Source: Sulfitobacter brevis (GTDB lineage: Bacteria > Pseudomonadota > Alphaproteobacteria > Rhodobacterales > Rhodobacteraceae). Taken from it: a DNA stretch of 64,000 nt. The notes under the pieces are model-generated. The model did not search any database. It was given only the letters and a program-made list of their open reading frames with translations, and was not told the origin of the DNA. Below are positions 15,326 to 23,660 of this stretch, one piece after another. Position numbers and translations under genes: made by a program. The stretch is taken from contig NZ_FOMW01000005.1 in assembly GCF_900112755.1 (NCBI RefSeq), positions 62,001 to 126,000 on the forward strand, in the 5' to 3' direction. Position 1 is the stretch's first letter; every line of letters starts with the position of its first letter.

Positions 15326-15789
15326 CAGGGCGCATCTCCATCTCTCCGGTCCCCGAAAGCCGCCGCGCGATGATTGACGCAATGGCCGCCGCCTATTTCG
15401 ACGAGCTGTTGCCCGAGGGTCCGCGCTTTTACCCCGCCGCCATTGACCGTTACTGGATCGAACGGGGCCGCCACCCCTATCTGATCGAGCAGAACGGCGC
15501 AGCCATCGGCTTTGCGCTGGTCTGGAACCACCCAGACGGCACCCATGAACTTACTGAATTCACTATCCAGCCCGCCTTTCGCCATCAGGGGATCGGCACC
15601 CAAGCCGCTGGCCTGATTTTTGCCGCGCTTGGCGGGGATTGGGTGCTCGGCGTCGCCGAAAACTCGCCCGGCGGCATGGAGTTCTGGCGCCAGTGTCTGG
15701 ACGGTATCGACGGCGTCTGTGACGTGGCAGAGGCCCCCCCGCGCACCCGCCACCAAAGCGGCAGCTTTTCGTTCCGTGTCGAGCGTTAG
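15322..15789 (+). CDS. GNAT family N-acetyltransferase
   Basis: The 155-residue single-domain protein has the acetyl-CoA-binding motif A, FTIQPAFRHQGIGTQAAGLI (about 77-96; R/Q-x-x-G-x-G/A type), and a preceding IGFALVWNHPDGTHELTEF strand pair. It overlaps the ATPase by four bases and so belongs to the transporter operon, hinting that the imported compound or a product is an amine that is acetylated or detoxified. The substrate cannot be named from sequence. Confidence 0.83.
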   Translation: MTGRISISPVPESRRAMIDAMAAAYFDELLPEGPRFYPAAIDRYWIERGRHPYLIEQNGAAIGFALVWNHPDGTHELTEFTIQPAFRHQGIGTQAAGLIFAALGGDWVLGVAENSPGGMEFWRQCLDGIDGVCDVAEAPPRTRHQSGSFSFRVER

Positions 15790-15862
15790 ACTGCACGCTC
15801 TTGGCAAGTGGCTTGGAAAACTTCACACTCAGCCGCATCTGCACCCTTAACGGAGAGCTGCC

Positions 15863-16609
15863 ATGCGACTGACCGGAAAGACTGCAATCGTGACCGGAGG
15901 TGCCTCCGGTTTTGGCGCGGGCATCGTCAGGCGATTCCTGCAAGAAGGCGCGAAAGTAATGATCGCCGACATCAACGGCGAGGCCGCTAAACAGTTGGCA
16001 CAGGAGATGGGCGATCACGCCACTGCACTGCGGGTTGATGTCGGCGACAGGCCGAGCGTGCAGGAAATGGCCCGCCATGCCATCGAGCAATGGGGCCATG
16101 TGGACATCTTGATCAACAACGCCGGCATCACCCATATGCCGACCCCGCTGGAGGAGGTCAGCGAGGAAGATTTTGACCGCGTGTATCGGGTGAATATGAA
16201 ATCGGTGTACCTGACGGCCCATGCGCTGGTGCCGCATCTCAAGGAACGCGGCAAGGGGGTTATCCTCAACATTGCGTCTACGGCGGGCGTATCGCCCCGC
16301 CCGAAGCTGAATTGGTACAACGCCTCCAAGGGCTGGATGATCACCGCGACCAAGGCGATGGCGGTCGAGCTTGCGCCGGACGGCATTCGCGTCAACGCGC
16401 TCAACCCCGTCGCAGGCGAAACGCCCCTGCTGAAAAGCTTTATGGGTGAAGACTCACCACAAATGCGGCAAAAATTCTTGTCAACGATCCCGCTGGGGCG
16501 CTTTTCGCAGCCCGAAGATATCGGTAATGCGGCGCTGTTCTTATGCTCAGACGAGGCCAGCATGATCACCGGCGTCGCTATGGAAGTCGATGGCGGTCGC
16601 TGTATATGA
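15863..16609 (+). CDS. Short-chain dehydrogenase/reductase
   Basis: The 248-residue classical SDR has the cofactor motif TGGASGFGAGI (14-24), ADINGEA, NNAGITH, the active-site Ser in LNIASTAGVSP, Tyr-x-x-x-Lys as YNASKGW, and a C-terminal AMEVDGGRCI. Asp at the end of the second strand (IADIN) predicts NAD preference. GGAGAG precedes the start. The P1 peptidase start overlaps its stop by four bases. It would oxidise an alcohol or reduce a ketone formed in this pathway. Confidence 0.9.
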   Translation: MRLTGKTAIVTGGASGFGAGIVRRFLQEGAKVMIADINGEAAKQLAQEMGDHATALRVDVGDRPSVQEMARHAIEQWGHVDILINNAGITHMPTPLEEVSEEDFDRVYRVNMKSVYLTAHALVPHLKERGKGVILNIASTAGVSPRPKLNWYNASKGWMITATKAMAVELAPDGIRVNALNPVAGETPLLKSFMGEDSPQMRQKFLSTIPLGRFSQPEDIGNAALFLCSDEASMITGVAMEVDGGRCI

Positions 16610-17595
16610 CGCCCGGTCCCAAGAACCTGATCACCGATGTGCGCGGTCTGCGGGTCGGCAATGCGCAAGACGACCGCTTGAAATCGGGGGTGACGGTGTT
16701 GCTGCCTGACCAGCCCGCTGTGGCATCGGTGCATGTGATGGGCGGCGCCCCCGGCACGCGGGAGACTGACCTGCTGGCGCCAGATAAGTCCGTCGCCGCG
16801 ATTGACGCGTTGGTGCTTTCGGGCGGGTCAGCCTACGGCATCGACGCCTGTTCCGGCGTGGTGGACCGGCTGCGCGCCGCTGGGCGGGGTTTCAAGGTCG
16901 GTGCCGCGACGATCCCGCTGGTGCCCGGCGCGATCCTGTTTGATCTGCTCAATGCCGGCGCCAAGGACTGGGCCGAAAATCCCTATCCCGCGCTTGGCCG
17001 CGCCGCCTTTGACGCCGCCAGCGACGATTTTGAGTTGGGCACCGTGGGGGCTGGCACCGGCGCACTCAGTGCAATGTTGAAAGGCGGGCTTGGTTCCGCG
17101 TCACTGCGACTGCCGGATGGCACGATGGTCGGCGCGCTTGTCGCCGCCAACCCGGTCGGGGCAGTGACCACACCCGGAGACAAGCATTTTTATGCCGCCC
17201 CGTTCGAGATTGCGGGCGAGTTTGGCGGGCTAGGTCCCGATCCGGCAAGCGGCCTTGGTTTGTCGCTCGAAAGCCGCAAGGCCGCGGCCATGTCACCGCG
17301 AGAAAATACCACCATCGCGATCATCGCCACTGATGCCACGCTCACCAAGGCCGAATGCCACCGCGTTGCCGTTGCCGCGCATGACGGCATCGGCCGCGCC
17401 ACAGTGCCAGCCCATACGCCGCACGACGGTGATCTGGTGTTTGCCCTGTCGACAGGCGTGCAGGCCAAGGGCGATGTGCTGATGATCGGCCATGCAGCCT
17501 CGCTCTGCCTTGCCCGCGCGATTGCCCGCGCGATTTATGCCGCCACCCCCGCCGAAGGGGATTTGTTGCCCTGTTGGAGCACTTTGAATGCCTGA
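16606..17595 (+). CDS. P1 family self-processing peptidase/amidase (DmpA/ThnT type)
   Basis: The protein has 329 residues. Family signs are the N-terminal ITDVRGLRVGNAQDDRLKSG, LSGGSAYGIDACSGVV, GTVGAGTGALSAMLKGGLGS, and the Asn234-Thr235 pair in ENTTIAIIATDATLTK. In this family the chain cuts itself before a Ser, Thr or Cys, which becomes the N-terminal nucleophile of the beta chain. Asn-Thr resembles ThnT rather than the Gly-Ser of DmpA. Members hydrolyse amides such as beta-peptides, D- or L-aminoacyl amides, or pantetheine-like bonds. It overlaps the SDR by four bases and the next gene by eight. This strengthens the view that the operon imports and hydrolyses an unusual amide. Confidence 0.88.
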   Translation: MTPGPKNLITDVRGLRVGNAQDDRLKSGVTVLLPDQPAVASVHVMGGAPGTRETDLLAPDKSVAAIDALVLSGGSAYGIDACSGVVDRLRAAGRGFKVGAATIPLVPGAILFDLLNAGAKDWAENPYPALGRAAFDAASDDFELGTVGAGTGALSAMLKGGLGSASLRLPDGTMVGALVAANPVGAVTTPGDKHFYAAPFEIAGEFGGLGPDPASGLGLSLESRKAAAMSPRENTTIAIIATDATLTKAECHRVAVAAHDGIGRATVPAHTPHDGDLVFALSTGVQAKGDVLMIGHAASLCLARAIARAIYAATPAEGDLLPCWSTLNA

Positions 17596-18403
17596 ACTAT
17601 CGCTAAAGGACGTCACTCTGCATTATGAAATCGAAGGCGACGGCCCGCCGCTGTTGATGCTTGCGGGGATGATGGGGGATAGCGCCAGCTGGGGTGCGCT
17701 CGCGCCACTGCTGACCCCGCATTTCACCGTAATCCGCCCCGACAATCGCACCACCGGACGCACCATTCCATGGAACGCGCCCGTATCTGTGCACCGGATG
17801 GCACAGGATGCGCAGGCGTTGATGCAGCACTTGCGGCATAGCTTATATCATGTTGCAGGCCATTCGATGGGCGGGCTGATGGCGATGGAGTTGGCAGGAC
17901 TGGCAGGAGGCGCGCTTGCATCGCTCAGCATCCTCGCCTCCGCGCCCGTGCGGGTGCCGCGCACTGCGGCCGTCTTCGACACGCTGCTGACAATCCGCCA
18001 GAGTGCCGCAGGCGAGGAGCTTTGGCTGCGGGCGCTCTATCCGTGGATATTCCAGCCCAACTTTTTCAACGATGCCAAAAATACCGAAATCGCGCTAAAG
18101 GCCGCGCTTGGCTATCCACATGCGCAAACAGCCGACGCGATGGCCCACCAGATCGAAGCGCTGCGCAGTTTTCGCCCGACCGTCCGCCCCACCGATCTCG
18201 CCTGCCCGACCCAGACCCTTTTCGCAGAACATGACCTTTTGATCCCCGAGCCCGCGGGCCGCACCGTGTTCGAGGCAGTCCCTGACATTACTCAACACAG
18301 CGTCGCAGGCGCGGGCCATTCCCTGCATTGGGATGCCCCGCAAGCAGTGGCCGACCACCTGCGCAGCTTTATCGCCCAACACCCCATTGCGGAGCCAACA
18401 TGA
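17588..18403 (+). CDS. Alpha/beta-fold hydrolase
   Basis: The protein has 271 residues. The catalytic triad is readable: Ser in VAGHSMGGLMAM, Asp in LFAEHDLLIP and His in GAGHSLHWDAP. The oxyanion region is LMLAGMMGDSASWGAL near residue 25. The cap between strands 6 and 7 is small. Such enzymes cleave esters, lactones or amides. It overlaps the P1 peptidase by eight bases and the TPR gene by four, so all three are translationally coupled. The substrate is unknown. Confidence 0.87.
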   Translation: MPELSLKDVTLHYEIEGDGPPLLMLAGMMGDSASWGALAPLLTPHFTVIRPDNRTTGRTIPWNAPVSVHRMAQDAQALMQHLRHSLYHVAGHSMGGLMAMELAGLAGGALASLSILASAPVRVPRTAAVFDTLLTIRQSAAGEELWLRALYPWIFQPNFFNDAKNTEIALKAALGYPHAQTADAMAHQIEALRSFRPTVRPTDLACPTQTLFAEHDLLIPEPAGRTVFEAVPDITQHSVAGAGHSLHWDAPQAVADHLRSFIAQHPIAEPT

Positions 18404-19782
18404 CGACCGATCTCTATGGCTTGCCGATCACCGCAAGCACCGCCGCAACCGAGGCTGCGATAAACGACTTCATCCACGGTTTCATCGCCTATGAGCAAAA
18501 GGCCACGGGTATCATCGCCGCTGCCGACGCTGATCCGGAATGCGGTCTCGCCAACGCCTATGCCGCGATGCTGTGGATGTTTCTTGAGCACCCGGTCGCG
18601 CCCGCGAAAGCCGCGCCTTACCTTGCTCGCGCGCGTGCCGCGCCGCAGGGCACCGCGCGTGAACAGGCGGTTATCGACGTGGTTGGCTACTGGGTGGACG
18701 GCGACATCCCTGCCGTCCTCACAGGTTGCGACGCGATCACCACCGAACACCCGCGCGACATGGGTATGCTCAAGCTGGCGCAGTACCACCTCTTCAACCT
18801 CGGTGATGCGGCGGGCATGTTGCGGATGGCGCTAAAGGCCTTGCCGGATGCAGCAGACATTTCTTACGTTCACGGCATGATCGCTTTTGGCTATGAGCAA
18901 TGCCATCTGCTCGACCAAGCCGAAGTCGCCGCACGCCACGCGATGTCCCTGCGCCATGATGAGCCTTGGGCGCATCACGCGCTGGCTCACGTGATGCTGA
19001 CCCAAGGCCGCGTTGCCGAAGGGGCGACATTTCTTGAAAGCGTCGCACCGACATGGCAGCCGCTGAACTCCTTCATGCGTAGCCATAACTGGTGGCATCT
19101 GGCGTTATTCTACTTGTCGCAGGGACGGCACGATGAAGTGCGCAATGCGTATGACACGCATATCTGGGGCTTGGCCAAGGACTACAGCCAGGATCAGGCT
19201 GGCGCCGCCTCCATACTGGCACGTATGGAATTTGCCGGTGTCGATGTCGGAGACCGTTGGGCCGACGTTGCTGCCCATGTCGCCGCGCGGGGCATCGACA
19301 CCGTGAACCCCTTCCTGACCCTTCAGTACCTCTATGCACTGGGCCGGACCCGCCACGGCGAGGCGAAGATGCTGCTTAGGGCGATTGAGGAAAGGGCCGC
19401 CACAGCCGAGCGTTTTGAACATGCCGCTTGGGCAGAGGTCGCTCTGCCTGCGGCGCGGGGTATCCTGGCCTATTGCGAGGGCGACTTGTCCACGGCGATC
19501 CGCCAGCTTGGGCAACGCCTGCCCCGCATGGCGGAATGCGGAGGCAGCCACGCCCAACGCGATCTGTTCGAGCAAATTCATCTGGATGCGCTGGTGAGGG
19601 ACGGACGTGCTTCAGCCGCGCAGCAGGTGTTGGAAATGCGCCGCACCTATGATCCCGACGGGGTGCCGCTTAACCTGCTGTTAGGGGATATCTATGACCA
19701 GACTGGTCTACCCGATCTGGCCGAAATAGCACGGGCCCGCGCGGCGCGGACCCGTGCAGAGTTTCAAACCGCGTCGGGCTGA
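18400..19782 (+). CDS. TTC38-like tetratricopeptide repeat protein
   Basis: The 460-residue soluble, all-helical protein lacks a signal peptide. TPR-like pairs are visible, e.g. DAAGMLRMALKALPD, LLDQAEVAARHAMSLRHDEP with AHHALAHVMLTQGR, and late repeats around residues 360-450. The central SHNWWHLALFYLSQGRHDE and the N-terminal TAATEAAINDFIHGFIAYE match the TTC38 family, conserved from bacteria to mammals with unknown function. It starts at ATG 18400, overlapping the hydrolase stop by four bases, and its end overlaps the convergent isomerase gene by 19 bases. It is the last gene of the uptake/hydrolysis operon and may act as a scaffold; that is inference. Confidence 0.82.
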   Translation: MTTDLYGLPITASTAATEAAINDFIHGFIAYEQKATGIIAAADADPECGLANAYAAMLWMFLEHPVAPAKAAPYLARARAAPQGTAREQAVIDVVGYWVDGDIPAVLTGCDAITTEHPRDMGMLKLAQYHLFNLGDAAGMLRMALKALPDAADISYVHGMIAFGYEQCHLLDQAEVAARHAMSLRHDEPWAHHALAHVMLTQGRVAEGATFLESVAPTWQPLNSFMRSHNWWHLALFYLSQGRHDEVRNAYDTHIWGLAKDYSQDQAGAASILARMEFAGVDVGDRWADVAAHVAARGIDTVNPFLTLQYLYALGRTRHGEAKMLLRAIEERAATAERFEHAAWAEVALPAARGILAYCEGDLSTAIRQLGQRLPRMAECGGSHAQRDLFEQIHLDALVRDGRASAAQQVLEMRRTYDPDGVPLNLLLGDIYDQTGLPDLAEIARARAARTRAEFQTASG

Positions 19783-20411
19783 TTGGCAGGGGCCGCATCT
19801 GCCAGCACTTTTACGTTCATGCAGTTATCGTGGATGCGGCTGATCGTCGGATAGGCCGACATATCGACATCGAACCGCGCATTGTTCAACACCTGAGCAT
19901 AGAGGCAAAGATCGGCCAGCCCCACCGCATCGCCGTGGCAGAACGCGCCGGTTTCCGACTCGCTTGCCAAACGCGCTTCAAGCGCCGTCATGCCTGCTTC
20001 TGCCCATTTGCGGAACCACGCAGCTTTGCCTGCGGCATCAACGCCGTATTCGGCCTCCAGATGCTTGAGGATGCGCAGGTTGTTCAGCGGATGGATGTCC
20101 AGCGCCACGATATGCGCGAGGCTGCGCACCCGTGCACGGCCCCATGCGTCAGCGGGCAGCAGCGGCGGCTCCGGATGCACCTCATCCAACCATTCAAGGA
20201 TCGCCAGAGATTGCGGCAACGGTCCTTGGGGCGTCACCAAGGTCGGCACCAACCCCGAAGGGTTTAGCGCCATATGCTCCGCATGCGCATGCTCCCCTTT
20301 CAGTAGCGAGAGCGGCACATAGTCATAGGCCAGGCCCTTGAGGTTTAGCCCTGCCCGAACCCGCACCGAAGTGGACGAGCGAAAGTAGTTGTGCAGTGCC
20401 AGATCGCTCAT
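19764..20411 (-). CDS. maiA: Maleylpyruvate/maleylacetoacetate isomerase (zeta-class GST)
   Basis: The 215-residue protein begins with LHNYFRSSTSVRVRAGLNLK; the SSxSxRVR motif binds glutathione and is diagnostic of zeta GST isomerases. Further landmarks are LNPSGLVPTL and the SLAILEWLDEV segment. The C-terminal helical domain includes FCHGDAVGLADLCL. In this operon, behind gentisate dioxygenase and a fumarylpyruvate hydrolase, the natural reaction is isomerisation of maleylpyruvate to fumarylpyruvate. The tyrosine-pathway substrate maleylacetoacetate is the alternative. It overlaps the hydrolase gene by four bases and is the last gene of its operon. Confidence 0.9.
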   Translation of the reverse strand: MSDLALHNYFRSSTSVRVRAGLNLKGLAYDYVPLSLLKGEHAHAEHMALNPSGLVPTLVTPQGPLPQSLAILEWLDEVHPEPPLLPADAWGRARVRSLAHIVALDIHPLNNLRILKHLEAEYGVDAAGKAAWFRKWAEAGMTALEARLASESETGAFCHGDAVGLADLCLYAQVLNNARFDVDMSAYPTISRIHDNCMNVKVLADAAPANQPDAV

Positions 20412-21100
20412 GCGCGCGGGCCGATCTTAACCTCAAGCTCGCCAATACCGTCAACGCCACCCGTAATCACATCCCCCGCAACAACCGAGCCGACACCGGC
20501 AGGCGTGCCAGTCATAACGATATCACCAGGCTCCAGCGTCATGGATTTGCTGAGCGTCGACACATGTTCGCGCACCGACCAGATCAGATCAGCGAGATCG
20601 GCGTCTTGGCGGACTTCGCCGTTCACCGCCAGCCAGATGCGACCCGTTTCGACCGAGGGCACATCGGCAATCGGCTTGATCGGCCCGATCGGCGCGGAGG
20701 CGTCGAAGGCTTTGCCCCAATCCCAAGGGCGGCCCATGTTCTTGGCTTCAGTCTGCAGATCACGGCGGGTCATATCAAGGCCAACGGCAGCGCCCCAAAC
20801 GTGGTCCATCACATCCGTCTCGGCAATATCCGAGCCGCCTTTGCCGATGGCGATGACAAGCTCGATCTCGTGATGCAGATTCGCGGTCAATTTCGGATAG
20901 ACCATGGTGCAGGGCGTATCGACAGCGGCATCGGCGGGTTTGGTAAAGAAGAACGGCGCCTCACGGGTCGGGTCTTTGCCCATCTCGCGGGCATGGGCCT
21001 CATAGTTGCGGCCAACGCAAAAAATCCGGCGGATCGGAAAACGGTCCTCGGTGCCCTGAACGGCAAGGCTGGCCTGCTGCGGCGCGTCAAATACATACAT
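20408..21100 (-). CDS. Fumarylpyruvate hydrolase (FAH family)
   Basis: The 230-residue protein is a single FAH domain. It shows IFCVGRNYEAHAREMG, the metal-binding HHEIELVIAIG (Glu-x-Glu) with a later GLDMTRRDLQTEAK, and the C-terminal GDIVMTGTPAGVGSV. Size and motifs match NagK-type fumarylpyruvate hydrolases rather than the 420-residue fumarylacetoacetase. The reaction yields fumarate and pyruvate, feeding central metabolism. Start and stop codons of adjoining genes overlap (one base with the dioxygenase, four with the isomerase). Confidence 0.9.
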   Translation of the reverse strand: MYVFDAPQQASLAVQGTEDRFPIRRIFCVGRNYEAHAREMGKDPTREAPFFFTKPADAAVDTPCTMVYPKLTANLHHEIELVIAIGKGGSDIAETDVMDHVWGAAVGLDMTRRDLQTEAKNMGRPWDWGKAFDASAPIGPIKPIADVPSVETGRIWLAVNGEVRQDADLADLIWSVREHVSTLSKSMTLEPGDIVMTGTPAGVGSVVAGDVITGGVDGIGELEVKIGPRA

Positions 21101-22146
21101 CAGTGGTTTCCTCTGTGGTCGCGGAAAAGACCGAGCTTTTCCTGAATGGGTCGGTCGGAGTACGAAAACAGCACGGCGTCGCTGTCGGCGTCGTGGATGA
21201 TCTCGTGCCAGCTTGGCACAACGAACACGTCACGCGGGGCCCAGTCAATCACCTGATCGCGCACGCGGGTGCGGCCCGTGCCTTCGACACAGACATAGAC
21301 GGTAGCATCGGTAGACTTATAAGGCGCGCCGCTAAAGCCTTTGGGCAAAAGTTGCAGACAGGTGCCAATGGTCGGCATCGCCCAACCCCCATCGACCGGA
21401 TTGATATAACGCATTTTCAGGCCATGCGACGGGTCCCATTCTTCGGTCCGGCGCATCAGTTCCAGCGCCTCGCGCGAGCGGGCATAGGGGTAGTTGAAGA
21501 TTGGCGAAGAGGGCTTGGCCCGTTCATATCCCAAAGGCAGCATATTGGCACCATACCGTGCCGTACTGTCATTGGTCGGCTTGGTGATTTCCTGCTGGTC
21601 CTCGCCCAACCCTTCGGCAAAGGAGGCATCGAGAAACTGCACAACGGGGATATCGAGCCCGTCGAGCCAGAAAATCGGATCTTCAGTAGTATTGCCGTGG
21701 TCATGCCATTCCCAGTTCGGCGTGATCACGAAATCACCAAAATGCATCTCGGTCTTTTCGCCACCGACTGCCGTGAACCCGCCTGAGGATTCCAGCACGA
21801 AGCGCAGTGCTGATTGGGTGTGTCGGTGCGCAGGCGCGACCTCGCCCGGCATCACGCATTGCACGCCGCAATAAAGGCTCGTGGTGACCTTGGAGCTGCC
21901 TTTGAGGCCGGGGTTCTCGAGGATCAGCACGCGGCGCTCGGCCTCCTTCGCAGTGATCAGCCCTGCGGCTTCGATCAGCCGTGCGCGCACGCTGTTATAG
22001 GACCATTTGAACGGGATACAGCCCGACTTCGGCTCAGGTGTAATGATGCCCGCCATGACGGACCACAAGGCGCGCATCGATTCCGGTTCAATCGCGGCAT
22101 AGAACGCATCGCGTTCGGGGGTGTTGGGCGGAGCGTCTTGGGTCAT
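21100..22146 (-). CDS. Gentisate 1,2-dioxygenase
   Basis: The 348-residue bicupin protein has iron ligands in the N-terminal cupin: PAHRHTQSALRFVLE (two His) and TPNWEWHDHGN (third His). The C-terminal cupin contains VCVEGTGRTRV and VPSWHEIIHD. PEPKSGCIPFKWSYN and the WLDGLDIP segment are typical of gentisate dioxygenases (about 345 residues). It opens the ring of 2,5-dihydroxybenzoate between the carboxylate-bearing carbon and the adjacent hydroxyl-bearing carbon, giving maleylpyruvate. It is flanked by the CoA ligase (four-base overlap) and the hydrolase. Confidence 0.92.
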   Translation of the reverse strand: MTQDAPPNTPERDAFYAAIEPESMRALWSVMAGIITPEPKSGCIPFKWSYNSVRARLIEAAGLITAKEAERRVLILENPGLKGSSKVTTSLYCGVQCVMPGEVAPAHRHTQSALRFVLESSGGFTAVGGEKTEMHFGDFVITPNWEWHDHGNTTEDPIFWLDGLDIPVVQFLDASFAEGLGEDQQEITKPTNDSTARYGANMLPLGYERAKPSSPIFNYPYARSREALELMRRTEEWDPSHGLKMRYINPVDGGWAMPTIGTCLQLLPKGFSGAPYKSTDATVYVCVEGTGRTRVRDQVIDWAPRDVFVVPSWHEIIHDADSDAVLFSYSDRPIQEKLGLFRDHRGNH

Positions 22147-23660
22147 CTCACAGTCTCCATGCGTTTCAGGGCTTGGCGATCGATCTTGTCGGTGCCGGTT
22201 TTTGGCAGCGCATCAAGAAAGACGATCTCTCGGGGGTATTTATGCGGCAGCAGTGCTGCCTTGGCATGGCGTACCAGATCGGCACGCAGGGCGTCGTTGC
22301 CTTTGGTTAGCGGCGCCACCCATGCTTTGATCGTCACCCGCCCGTCGTCCAGCGGCATGGCAAGCACGCAGGCCTCGCGGACCTGCGGATGATCGTTCAG
22401 CGCCCATTCGATCTCCAGCGGATAAACCCACTGCCCGCTGACCTTGACCAGATCATCGGCGCGGCCTTTGAAGAAGTAATAGCCGTCTGCATCGCGCGTA
22501 AAACGGTCGCCGGTATCAATCCAGCCGTCGACCATAGTCTCAGCCGTTTTCTCTGGGCGGTTCCAGTATTGTTCGGCGCCCGACAGGCCCATGACCTGCA
22601 TCACGCCCTCCTCATCGTCCTCGGCCTCGCGGCCTTCAGGGGTCAACAGCCGAATGCGATATCCGTCGACAACACGCCCCGCCGCGCCCGGCTTTTGCAT
22701 GGCCTCAGTGTTGCTGAGGTAGATGTGCAGCATCTCGGTAGAGCCGAGCCCTTCGACGATGGGCAGGGCGAACCGTTCCTGCCACTCCCGCGCCAGTTCG
22801 GGCGACAGCACCTCGGCTGCGGAAACGCAGAGCCGGACCGAGGCCATATCCACGCTCTCGATCGCCGCATCGTTGGCCAGCGCAGTATAGAGCGTCGGCA
22901 AGCCAAACAGGATCGTCGGGCGGTGGGTATTGATCTGGTCAAAGCAGCGCACGGGTGTGGGCCGCTCTGATAGCAGGACCGATGCCGCGCCGACGGCGAA
23001 AGGGAACGTGACCGAGTTACCGAAGCCGTAGGCAAAGAATATTTTGGGGATCGAGAAGCAGATATCATCCCTGCTGATTTTCAGCACTGTGCGGGCGTAG
23101 GTATGGGCGATATAGGCTGCATCCTCGTGCCGATGCACAACGCCTTTTGGCTTGCCTGTTGAACCCGATGAATACATCCAAAATGCCATATCTGTCCGCG
23201 CTGCCGGATGTTCGGCAAGCGTGGCGGGTTGGTCCTGCCACGGGCGGTCAGCGGCGTTTAGCACCTTAACTTTAGCACTTGCGAACAACTCACCATACGA
23301 TGCCGAATGGAGTACGGCCGTCGCACCTGAATCCGCAAGATAGAAGTCTACCAATTCTTGTGTCGACAGCGTATTAATCAGCATAGGCACCAGCCCGGCC
23401 CGCATCGCGCCCATAATCGCCGCCGGATAGACCGGATGGTCGTCGAGATAAAGCAGCACCCTATCGCCAGCGGTGCAGCCAGCGGCCAGCAGCGCATTGC
23501 CGATCCGCGCGGCCTCGGCCTGAACATCGCCGTAGGTCCAGTTGCCGTCGTCGTGAAAAATCGCCATGCGGGCGGGATTATTGTCCCACAGCAGCCGTGA
23601 GGCGTTGTAGCTGTCCGGCAGATCGAACCCGACCGATTGCGCCAGATCTTGGGCGTTCAT
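22143..23660 (-). CDS. Benzoate-CoA ligase family protein, probably salicylate-CoA ligase
   Basis: The protein has 505 residues. The adenylate-forming signature reads WMYSSGSTGKPKGVVHRHED, followed by the aryl-CoA ligase stretch IPKIFFAYGFGNSVTFPFAV, VEGLGSTEMLHIYLS, WIDTGDRFTRDADGYYFFKG and the adenylation lysine in KTGTDKIDRQAL. The sequence resembles benzoate- and aminobenzoate-CoA ligases. With a CoA-dependent hydroxylase directly upstream and gentisate dioxygenase downstream, salicylate is the most economical substrate; benzoate, 3-hydroxybenzoate or anthranilate are alternatives. Overlaps of four bases on both sides. Confidence 0.85.
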   Translation of the reverse strand: MNAQDLAQSVGFDLPDSYNASRLLWDNNPARMAIFHDDGNWTYGDVQAEAARIGNALLAAGCTAGDRVLLYLDDHPVYPAAIMGAMRAGLVPMLINTLSTQELVDFYLADSGATAVLHSASYGELFASAKVKVLNAADRPWQDQPATLAEHPAARTDMAFWMYSSGSTGKPKGVVHRHEDAAYIAHTYARTVLKISRDDICFSIPKIFFAYGFGNSVTFPFAVGAASVLLSERPTPVRCFDQINTHRPTILFGLPTLYTALANDAAIESVDMASVRLCVSAAEVLSPELAREWQERFALPIVEGLGSTEMLHIYLSNTEAMQKPGAAGRVVDGYRIRLLTPEGREAEDDEEGVMQVMGLSGAEQYWNRPEKTAETMVDGWIDTGDRFTRDADGYYFFKGRADDLVKVSGQWVYPLEIEWALNDHPQVREACVLAMPLDDGRVTIKAWVAPLTKGNDALRADLVRHAKAALLPHKYPREIVFLDALPKTGTDKIDRQALKRMETVR

